A program made the translations under genes and the position numbers. A model generated the notes under the pieces. That model saw nothing but the letters and a program-made list of their open reading frames with translations, was not told where the DNA came from and did no database searches. A DNA stretch of 28,274 nucleotides, taken from positions 1 through 28,274 of the forward strand of contig CAYLJJ010000089.1 of the NCBI GenBank assembly GCA_964384025.1, written 5' to 3'. Below, piece by piece: positions 22,828 through 28,274 of the stretch (the first letter of the stretch is position 1; each line of letters opens with the position of its first letter). This DNA comes from CAYLJJ01 sp964384025. GTDB lineage: Bacteria > Myxococcota_A > Bradymonadia > UBA7976 > UBA1532.

Positions 22828-23169
22828 ATGAAGAAGAAACTACATCCAAACACTCGAGCCACCCTTGAGGCGCTTCAAGAGGGGACCGCGCTCTCCAGAA
22901 ATCGCAACTATGAGTTATACGAGGATCCACTGGTCAAGAGAGGGGTTCGGATCCATCGCTACTTAGAGCAGCTCGCCGAGCAGGTGACCGCTCATCCTGA
23001 ACAGGTACAGCTCTCTCTCTTGGAGGATGATCGCTATATGTTGAGCCTCAATTTCCCTGAGGCTCATGGACAGCGCCGCGCCTACTTGAGCCTCTATGAG
23101 CTTCAGCTCCTCTCCAAGCGGCATCCCAGCGTTGCTCAGCTTATTGAGGGGCAGGGTTCAGCTCCCTAA
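22828..23169 (+). CDS. Small hypothetical protein (113 aa) of the nucleotidyltransferase operon
   Basis: I do not recognise this protein. ATG 22828 follows the copy 2 stop by four bases, with AGGAAG as ribosome binding site, so it belongs to the operon. It is soluble with no signal or membrane segment. The N-terminus is basic (MKKKLHPNTRATLEALQEGT) and the centre has alternating strand/helix patterns (EQVQLSLLEDDRYMLSLNFP, RRAYLSLYELQLLSKRHPSV). It could be a partner or regulator of the paired nucleotidyltransferases. The last 29 nt overlap the convergent trmFO 3' end. Good coding signs (ribosome binding site, tight spacing) support it as real. Confidence 0.7.
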   Translation: MKKKLHPNTRATLEALQEGTALSRNRNYELYEDPLVKRGVRIHRYLEQLAEQVTAHPEQVQLSLLEDDRYMLSLNFPEAHGQRRAYLSLYELQLLSKRHPSVAQLIEGQGSAP

Positions 23170-24469
23170 ACCAGGCCTCCCACCATGGCTCAAAAGCCTC
23201 TTGGGCTCGCTGCGCCATCCTCAGACGTCGATCTCGGCGGCGCTCTCGACGCTGCTTCTTGATAGAGGGGAAGAGCCCCCAGTTGAGGTTGCTGGGGCCG
23301 TAGCTGGAGAGGCCCTCACCGCGCAGGTGCCCTCTCAGGGCACCAAAGGCGCTCACGGGAGGGGGTAGAGGGGCGCTTTGACCCCTGAGCCAAGCTAAGA
23401 TATGCCAAGCGATGAGCTGGCCTGAAGCGGCAGACTCGACATAACCCTCCACTCCGCTGAGCTGCCCTGCAATCCAGAGATCGGAGCGCCCCTTCCAGTG
23501 TAGGGCCTCGCTGAGCAGCTTGGGGGCATCTAGATAGCTGTTGCGGTGAACGCTCCCAAGGCGCAGGAACTCTGCCCGCTCCAGACCGGGTAGACTTCTA
23601 AAAAGCTTCCTTTGATTGGGGTAGTTAAGGCGGGTCTGAAAGCCCACCATATTCCAGGCGGTCGCCTCACGGTTCTCCATCCTCAGTTGGATCACAGCGA
23701 AGGGTCGTCGACCTGTTCGGGGATCACGCAAGCCCACAGGCTTCAGAGGACCATAGGCTAGGGTCAGGGGACCGCGCTCAGCCATCACCTCAATCGGCAA
23801 GCATCCCTCAAAATAGTTGGGATCTTCGAAGTGATGAGCTTCAACCTTCTCTCCCTCAATGAGCCCTAGAACAAAGGCAAGATAGCCCTCTTCATCAAGA
23901 GGGATATTGGCGTAATCCGCTCCCTCCCCCTTATCATAACGGCTCTGACGCCAGACCACAGACCAGTCGATGCTCTCCGCCTCCAAGATGGGGGCGATGG
24001 CGTCATAAAAGGAGAGGCTTTCAGCGCCAGCCTGCTCAGCCAACGCCTGAGCGAGGGGGCCTTCAGTGAGGGGGCCGGTGCAGATCACCGTAGGCCCATC
24101 GGGGATCTCATCAACCCTCCCCTCTACTCGTTCGATGAGGGGAGAGGTATGAATCGCTGCCGTGAGCGCCTCTGAAAAAGCCTCTCGATCCACCGCGAGA
24201 GCATCCCCTGCAGGTACCGCATGAGCCCTTGCAGCGTTAAGGATGGCGCTGCCGGCTCGCTCCATCTCCCATTTAAGCTGCGCAATGGCATTGGCGGGAC
24301 CCTGACTTCTAAAGCTGTTGGAGCAAACCAACTCCGCCAACAAATCTGATGACTGAGCGGAGGTCCGCTGAAGCGGCTTCATCTCAATAAGCCTTGAGGG
24401 CTGGCCCCAGCGGGCGAGTTGAAGGGCGATCTCACAGCCCGCGAGGCCGCCTCCGATGATCTGGATCAT
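23141..24469 (-). CDS. trmFO: TrmFO, folate-dependent tRNA m5U54 methyltransferase
   Basis: A 442-aa FAD protein that makes 5-methyluridine at tRNA position 54 using methylenetetrahydrofolate, in place of SAM-dependent TrmA. It opens MIQIIGGGLAGCEIALQLAR with the dinucleotide fold glycine motif, followed by IEMKPLQRTSAQSSDLLAEL and LVCSNSFRS (Cys49). The second conserved cysteine is Cys223 in FEGCLPIEVMAERG, and both cysteines are the known catalytic pair in this family. GRRPFAVIQLRMENREATAW and NMVGFQTRLNYPNQ are also diagnostic. ATG 24469 follows GGAGAGAG and begins exactly at homology; the open frame upstream to 24514 is not used. The C-terminus is rich in Arg (KKQRRERRRDRRLR). The 3' end overlaps the 113-aa gene on the other strand. 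Confidence 0.96.
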   Translation of the reverse strand: MIQIIGGGLAGCEIALQLARWGQPSRLIEMKPLQRTSAQSSDLLAELVCSNSFRSQGPANAIAQLKWEMERAGSAILNAARAHAVPAGDALAVDREAFSEALTAAIHTSPLIERVEGRVDEIPDGPTVICTGPLTEGPLAQALAEQAGAESLSFYDAIAPILEAESIDWSVVWRQSRYDKGEGADYANIPLDEEGYLAFVLGLIEGEKVEAHHFEDPNYFEGCLPIEVMAERGPLTLAYGPLKPVGLRDPRTGRRPFAVIQLRMENREATAWNMVGFQTRLNYPNQRKLFRSLPGLERAEFLRLGSVHRNSYLDAPKLLSEALHWKGRSDLWIAGQLSGVEGYVESAASGQLIAWHILAWLRGQSAPLPPPVSAFGALRGHLRGEGLSSYGPSNLNWGLFPSIKKQRRERRRDRRLRMAQRAQEAFEPWWEAWFRELNPAPQ

Positions 24470-24670
24470 CTCTCTCTCCAAAACCGGTCTCTTCAGCACA
24501 GCTTCATCTACCACGGCGCGCAGCTCTCTGCAGTCCTTCGATACAGCATCAACGCTGAGTCAGGCGAGTTCCAGATGGGTGCATGGCATGTGTTGATTTC
24601 TCTTGATCACGAGGCTGAGCTATTCCACTCTCGATTCTCTAAAATATACAGGTGCTTGTGAGGGTTACTT

Positions 24671-25384
24671 GTGAAGTTTCCATCCTCAGGGCTCGTGGTT
24701 GTATCTGGTGCAGGTATAGCTTGTTTTGCTGCATGTATGGGGAGCGCGGTCGCGTTTTACCCTGGCGGCACTTGGTTTGATCGCCACGCGCCAGGTCACA
24801 GCTTCTGGAAAAACTTCCTCTGCGATCTGATGCAGAGCCATGCTCTCAACGGGGAAGAGGCTGCGCTGAGTTCAACCTTCGCTCGCGTGGGAGTGGTCGC
24901 TCTCCTTATAGGGCTTATCGCCTTCTATTTTCAGATCGCTCAGCTTGAGTCGCCTATTTCCCGAGCTGGGCGCTTAACGCGCGGTGCTGGTTTGATCGCC
25001 TGTTTATTGGGCTGCGCCGTTCCATTTGTGCCCTCTGATCTCTTTCGAGATGCTCATCTCGTTGTGGTGGTCTCTGCCTTCCTGCCCTGGGTGGGAGCGA
25101 CAATCGCCGCCTTGATCATCTGCCTCCGAGCACCGGGTGTCTCTCGATGGATCTCCAGTGTAGCTGTCTTCACCTTGGGTACAGGCGGCCTTGATGGCCT
25201 TCTATACGGGCTCGCTGCAGCCCAGGCATATCGACTTATCCCCCCAGTGCAAAGAGATTTTGTCAATTCTTTGCTGCCTATATTCCAACGCTTGGCGATG
25301 CTTGGGCTAATTACTTGGATGTTGTCAATCTCCTACGTGTTTATTATTGTTCCTATCAAAAAAAACGGGAATTTCACCCTCTAA
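24671..25384 (+). CDS. DUF998-like integral membrane protein
   Basis: A 237-aa protein with about six hydrophobic segments, so it lies in the inner membrane. The N-terminal half contains AFYPGGTWFDRHAPGHSFWK followed by NFLCDLMQ, the pattern of DUF998-family proteins. Its function is unknown. GTG 24671 is the start, with GAGGG about 6 bases upstream. It is divergent from trmFO with about 200 bp between them. An AT-rich TAAAATATACA at 24640-24650 may supply a -10 (TATACA), without a good -35. Codons near the 3' end become AT-rich (KKNGNFTL), leading into the AT-rich spacer. Confidence 0.7.
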   Translation: MKFPSSGLVVVSGAGIACFAACMGSAVAFYPGGTWFDRHAPGHSFWKNFLCDLMQSHALNGEEAALSSTFARVGVVALLIGLIAFYFQIAQLESPISRAGRLTRGAGLIACLLGCAVPFVPSDLFRDAHLVVVVSAFLPWVGATIAALIICLRAPGVSRWISSVAVFTLGTGGLDGLLYGLAAAQAYRLIPPVQRDFVNSLLPIFQRLAMLGLITWMLSISYVFIIVPIKKNGNFTL

Positions 25385-25408
25385 ATTTCAATAAAAATGC
25401 CGTTTTTT
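25360..25408. repeat. 9-bp inverted repeat at the end of the DUF998-like gene
   Basis: AAAAAACGG (25360-25368) and CCGTTTTTT (25400-25408) are perfect complements around a 31-base loop that includes the DUF998-like stop codon. The 3' arm ends in a T-run, as in an intrinsic terminator, but the stem is weak and the loop long. This is a possible terminator. Confidence 0.3.
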
Positions 25409-25512
25409 GCTGTGTTTTGGGCAACAGATGTATTTGTCACTCATTTATTTGCGTAAGAATTGATGTTCTTGTTTTGTACTCAATACATTGCTGTAAATGG
25501 ATTATCTTATGT

Positions 25513-25539
25513 GTTTTAAATCTTAATTTAAAGCTTTTT
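25513..25539 (+). terminator. AT-stem hairpin followed by T-run
   Basis: TTTAAAT (25515-25521), loop CTTA, ATTTAAA (25526-25532), closed outside by a G-C pair (25513/25534) and a T-G wobble (25514/25533), then TTTTT at 25535-25539. It has the layout of an intrinsic terminator for the DUF998-like transcript, but the stem is almost all A/T and therefore weak. Confidence 0.3.
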
Positions 25540-25563
25540 CGGAAGTTTGATAGATGAAAAAGC
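25533..25563. repeat. 8-bp inverted repeat
   Basis: GCTTTTTC (25533-25540) and GAAAAAGC (25556-25563) are perfect complements around a 15-base loop. The left arm abuts the previous hairpin, so the two could stack or compete. In the minus direction the stem would not be followed by a T-run, so a terminator role is unclear. Confidence 0.3.
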
Positions 25564-25679
25564 AACACTCTCAACGTCAAGCTCTTATGCTAACTGAATA
25601 AAAAGGCAGAACTATAGATATTTATTTGTTAATACATCTAGATGGCTTGAGCGGATATTTTTAGCGTCACTGCAATCGC

Positions 25680-25702
25680 CAGGAACAACCCGAGCGTTCC
25701 TG
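25680..25702. repeat. 7-bp inverted repeat 110 bases upstream of the fibre gene
   Basis: CAGGAAC (25680-25686), nine-base spacer, GTTCCTG (25696-25702). The perfect symmetry and position suggest an operator or a leader hairpin. CAGGAAC also recurs at 28144-28150 beyond the gene; I read that as possibly coincidental. Confidence 0.3.
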
Positions 25703-25812
25703 AAAATTCAATTCTAATGATTTCAATGTCTTACGGCTTTGCTTGATTGCTATTCCCAAGAAGTGTTCGAACTGTTAACGTCAATAATAATCTCACGGAT
25801 GGAGACAGTCAT

Positions 25813-28107
25813 ATGCGATGGACATTTTTACTCCTGCTTCCTTCCATTGCTCTAGCGATGCCTGAGACGATCCAACAGACAGGCTTTTTGACGGATCTTC
25901 AAGGCGATCCTCACCAAGGTCAAGCACTGCTTCGCTTTAGTCTCTACGGGCAAGCCGATGGAGGTGAGGTGCTGTGGTCTGAAGAACATAACCTTAACCT
26001 CAACGGCGGTTACTACAGCGTCACGTTGGGGGTTCAGACGCTCTTTGGAGATGTTTTTGATACCAGCCCTCGTTTTATGAGCGTGGCTGTAGGTGGGGTA
26101 GAGATGCAACCCCGCATCCAGCTCTCCAGCGTACCTTACGCTTTGATAGCTCAAGATGCGGTGGGGGATATCAGCCCTCACAGCGTCTCTGTAGGGGGTC
26201 AGGAGGTTATTGATGCCAGCGGTCATTGGGTAGGGCCTGGAGATGGGGGTGGACAGACCCCTGCAGAGATCTTGACAGCCATCAAGACCGTCGATGGCGC
26301 TGGTAGCGGTTTGGATGCTGATACCCTGGATGGCCTCAATAGCGCAGCCTTTATACAAAACGGCGAGCAGGTTATGGCCCTGGTTCTGGCTGCTGATGGG
26401 GTCAACTCAGGGTTGGACGCTGATCGTCTTGATGGTCATGACAGCAGCGCCTTTGTCCGCACCGCTGCCCAACTTATTGAGCTGCTGTTGACTGTTGATG
26501 GGGCCAACTCAAGCCTGGATGCTGACCGCCTTGATGGCCACGACAGCAGCGCCTTTGTCCGCACCGCCGCCCAGATCATGGCCCTGCTGTTGGATGCTGA
26601 TGGGAGCGGCAGTAACCTAGACGCTGATAAGGTTGATGGGCTCCACGCCAGCAAGTTTATGCGGGTAGATGTAGACACGGGGACCAGCGGAAACCTCGGC
26701 GTGGGAGGAGTCATTACAGCGACATCCTTTCTGGGAGATGGCTCTGAACTGACCGGGATCGCTGCTGGCAGTCCCTTTGATCAGGATCTGAACAGGTCCA
26801 ACACAGCAGATCTACAAGGCTTGCACGTTAGACCCTATGATTCTTCACCGATCATCAGACAGAGCGAGGCCCATTCTGGTTGGGTATCTGATACTGGACA
26901 TATCGTCAGCGAAAGTGGAAACTCTCCTGACCATGGTATTGCTCGTGCAGGTTGGAAAGCTTTTGATGAAGGAAACAATTATTGGTGTGCTCCTTCTGGA
27001 ACACAGGGGTGGATTGGGTACGAATTCGTCGGTAATAAAAGAGTCATAACTCAATATCGAATGCAGTCATATGGTAACACCTCAAATCCGAGCACATGGC
27101 AGTTTCAAGGATGGGATGGAGAAAAATGGGTTATTTTACACGATCAGAACGTGGATACTAATTGGCCTAACTTAGAATGGAAAACATTTGATGTTCCTAG
27201 CCAGGGCCAACTTCCTTATCAAAAATTTAGAATTTATGTCTTTAGTGTTCATAGTGGTGGATGGTTATGTATCAGGGAATTTGAATTGCTTGGGTATGAA
27301 GCCAGCGTTCAGATTACCAAACAAACTGAGAGGCATGACAATTGGGTATCTAGTTCTGGACATACTGTAACAGAAAGCGGAAATTCACCAGACCATGGCG
27401 TTCCACGTGCTGGTTGGAAAGCTTTTGATTTGGGGTCTCCCGGTTGGTTTGCTCCAGCAGGCACTCAGGGTTGGATTGGCTATGAATTTGCTGGAAACAA
27501 ACGGATAATAACTCAGTATAGGATACAAGCTTGGAGTGGAACTAATTATAGGCCTGATACATGGCAACTCCAAGGATGGGATGGGAATAATTGGATTATT
27601 CTTCACGATCAAGATACGCCTGCAAATGGCTGGTCTAATAACTGGGCTACTTTTGATGTTCCAATTTCCGGGCAAATTCCGCTCCACAAGTTTAGGATCA
27701 ATATCCTCAGCGTCGCGTCTGGTGGTTGGTTAGGCATGAGAGAATTTGAAATGTTAGGTTATGAAGATGTTGGTCCCCCATCTATCTTCTTAGGCAACGA
27801 CGGAAACCTATCTCTCTCAGGCACAGTTGATGGTGTAGACGTATCGGAGAACATAGATCAGGATGTCAGGACCACTGCATCTCCTAGCTTTGCTGGGTTA
27901 ACAGTCAACGGAGTCATCAAAATCCATACATACAGTACGTCCAATCTACCACCAGAATGCACCAGTAGTCTACGTGGATCAGTCATAAACTTCCAGCCGG
28001 GGAACAATCCAGATCGCATCTGCTGGTGCAAGCACACTGGCTCGAGTATTTACAAATGGACTGATATGACGACTGGAGCTGAATATAGCTCTGCTCAATG
28101 CAATTAA
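25813..28107 (+). CDS. Exported fibre-like protein with LDADxLDG repeats and two discoidin-like domains
   Basis: A 764-aa protein with signal peptide MRWTFLLLLPSIALA. ATG 25813 has GGAG at 8-base spacing; the frame continues back to 25747 but without signal sequence. Order of parts: an N-terminal domain to about 115 (ending SVPYALIAQDAVGD), known from secreted and tail-fibre-like proteins. Next come four 34-residue LDADxLDG repeats (165-288) and a short linker (SFLGDGSELTGIAAG). Two tandem F5/8 type C (discoidin)-like domains follow at 355-496 and 509-651, both with GWIGYEF, TWQ(F/L)QGWDG and ILHDQ. The tail is GTVDGVDVSENIDQDVRTTA with SFAGLTVNG, and a cysteine-rich end (CTSSLRG...CWCKHTG...). 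Discoidin folds bind carbohydrates, so surface adhesion or fibre function is likely. Discoidin copies are AT-rich (22/60 GC at 27121-27180) and the repeats GC-rich (40/60 at 26521-26580). No phage genes adjoin it. Confidence 0.82.
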   Translation: MRWTFLLLLPSIALAMPETIQQTGFLTDLQGDPHQGQALLRFSLYGQADGGEVLWSEEHNLNLNGGYYSVTLGVQTLFGDVFDTSPRFMSVAVGGVEMQPRIQLSSVPYALIAQDAVGDISPHSVSVGGQEVIDASGHWVGPGDGGGQTPAEILTAIKTVDGAGSGLDADTLDGLNSAAFIQNGEQVMALVLAADGVNSGLDADRLDGHDSSAFVRTAAQLIELLLTVDGANSSLDADRLDGHDSSAFVRTAAQIMALLLDADGSGSNLDADKVDGLHASKFMRVDVDTGTSGNLGVGGVITATSFLGDGSELTGIAAGSPFDQDLNRSNTADLQGLHVRPYDSSPIIRQSEAHSGWVSDTGHIVSESGNSPDHGIARAGWKAFDEGNNYWCAPSGTQGWIGYEFVGNKRVITQYRMQSYGNTSNPSTWQFQGWDGEKWVILHDQNVDTNWPNLEWKTFDVPSQGQLPYQKFRIYVFSVHSGGWLCIREFELLGYEASVQITKQTERHDNWVSSSGHTVTESGNSPDHGVPRAGWKAFDLGSPGWFAPAGTQGWIGYEFAGNKRIITQYRIQAWSGTNYRPDTWQLQGWDGNNWIILHDQDTPANGWSNNWATFDVPISGQIPLHKFRINILSVASGGWLGMREFEMLGYEDVGPPSIFLGNDGNLSLSGTVDGVDVSENIDQDVRTTASPSFAGLTVNGVIKIHTYSTSNLPPECTSSLRGSVINFQPGNNPDRICWCKHTGSSIYKWTDMTTGAEYSSAQCN
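26305..26676 (+). repeat. Four tandem 102-bp coding repeats (LDADxLDG)
   Basis: Unit starts at 26305, 26407, 26509 and 26611, each 102 nt (34 aa), read as S(G/S/N)LDAD(x)(L/V)DG(L/H)(D/N/H)(S/A)(S/A)(A/K)F and a variable rest. Units 2 and 3 are nearly identical in protein and close in DNA. They are in frame inside the fibre gene, so they are not a CRISPR or intergenic repeat. The fourth is partial. The tandem form allows copy-number change by slippage or recombination, which is inference. Confidence 0.8.
26875..27300 (+). repeat. Discoidin-like domain copy 1
   Basis: A 142-aa duplicated segment in the fibre gene from SGWVSDTGH to LLGYE. It shares with copy 2 long identical runs such as ESGNSPDHG, RAGWKAFD, GTQGWIGYEF and QGWDG. 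By eye identity is well over half. The domain matches F5/8 type C (discoidin) architecture. AT-rich codons set it apart from the repeats before it. Confidence 0.7.
27337..27765 (+). repeat. Discoidin-like domain copy 2
   Basis: A 143-aa second copy from DNWVSSSGH to MLGYE. It differs most from copy 1 around SPGWFAP and TPANGWSNNW. The copies are separated by 12 residues, so this is a direct in-frame duplication followed by divergence. Confidence 0.7.
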
Positions 28108-28274
28108 AGGTTTAATTCGACATCTTTAAGTTGTATTCATTGTCAGGAACCGCAAGCCAATAACTGTTGATTCAGGAAAATATCTACTGCTGTATCGCGA
28201 ACCGCCTCAAGGCTCGCCTAGAGGGTGTAACTCTCAGCATAGGCGTTAGATTAAGCAGACTTAGGACGAAACTG
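28108..28274. other. Flank after the fibre gene
   Basis: I see no gene and no convincing terminator in these 167 bases. GCC-TCAA-GGC near 28207 is only a 3-bp stem, and no T-run follows. Confidence 0.4.

Larger units (their letters stand above)
25385..25812. other. AT-rich intergenic region upstream of the fibre gene
   Basis: About 430 bp, markedly more AT-rich than neighbouring genes, with no convincing gene. An 80-codon open frame over 25315-25557 begins inside the DUF998 gene and has an odd Cys/Phe-rich composition, so I do not accept it. The region holds four perfect inverted repeats of 7-9 bp, listed separately. The fibre-gene promoter should be here, but no clear -35/-10 pair was found. 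Confidence 0.5.

Noticed and set aside
21131..23169. Toxin-antitoxin (MNT/HEPN) pair
   Set aside because: Neither protein shows the short MNT size or a HEPN R-x4-6-H motif that I could see. Both look like COG3541-type enzymes of 259-308 aa.
25747..25812. Upstream start for the fibre protein
   Set aside because: The first 22 codons lack a signal peptide and a ribosome binding site. The ATG at 25813 has both.
26305..26676. CRISPR-like array
   Set aside because: The 102-bp units are coding repeats in frame with no spacers.
25813..28107. Prophage tail-fibre gene
   Set aside because: It carries a signal peptide for export, and no head, tail, lysis or integrase genes lie within the window. Fibre-like repeats alone do not show a prophage.

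Overview
The window reads as chromosome of a GC-rich Gram-negative bacterium. The best guess is a myxococcotal or other former deltaproteobacterial lineage. This rests on the mix of genes: an ECF sigma factor with a caspase-like peptidase, folate-dependent TrmFO, a C45 hydrolase, a PilJ-type chemoreceptor and a secreted protein with LDADxLDG repeats. It is inference, because there is no rRNA or other phylogenetic marker here. Genes are dense, with many 1-4 nt ATGA/GTGA/TGATG overlaps. I found no tRNA, rRNA, CRISPR array, transposase, integrase or phage module.

Layout. (1) 209-886 (-) is elbB, divergent from a four-gene (+) operon at 1025-4747: ECF sigma factor, zinc-finger anti-sigma factor with a DUF4384-like C-terminus, secreted caspase-like peptidase with a beta-rich C-terminus, and a putative lipoprotein. 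Each pair overlaps by 4 nt. (2) 4956-8436 (-) holds a soluble hybrid histidine kinase behind a glutathione S-transferase-like gene. (3) 8815-9786 (-) is a nitronate monooxygenase family enzyme. 10095-11252 (+) is an exported C45-type hydrolase with a short leader ORF ending directly at its ATG. (4) 11192-17891 (-) is a tightly coupled five-gene operon: dihydroorotate-dehydrogenase-like enzyme, NodB-like deacetylase, formyltransferase, TPR glycosyltransferase and BatA-like membrane protein. It looks like glycan or glycoprotein modification. (5) 17990-19801 (-) is a chemoreceptor with an AT-rich central insert-like segment. (6) 19930-23169 (+) is a second coupled operon: a 12-TM nucleotide-exchanger-like transporter, two paralogous COG3541-type nucleotidyltransferases and an unknown 113-aa protein. 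It collides with trmFO (23141-24469, -). (7) 24671-25384 (+) is a DUF998-like membrane protein. An AT-rich intergenic stretch rich in inverted repeats follows, then a 764-aa exported fibre-like protein (25813-28107) with tandem LDADxLDG repeats and two discoidin-like domains.

Two operons are the best candidates for something undescribed. The sigma/anti-sigma/caspase/lipoprotein cassette looks like an envelope-stress circuit whose output is a secreted cysteine peptidase. The transporter/nucleotidyltransferase pair/113-aa cassette may handle nucleotides or RNA ends. Both assignments come from domain recognition by eye. The mosaic base composition inside the chemoreceptor and the fibre protein points to domain replacement by recombination.
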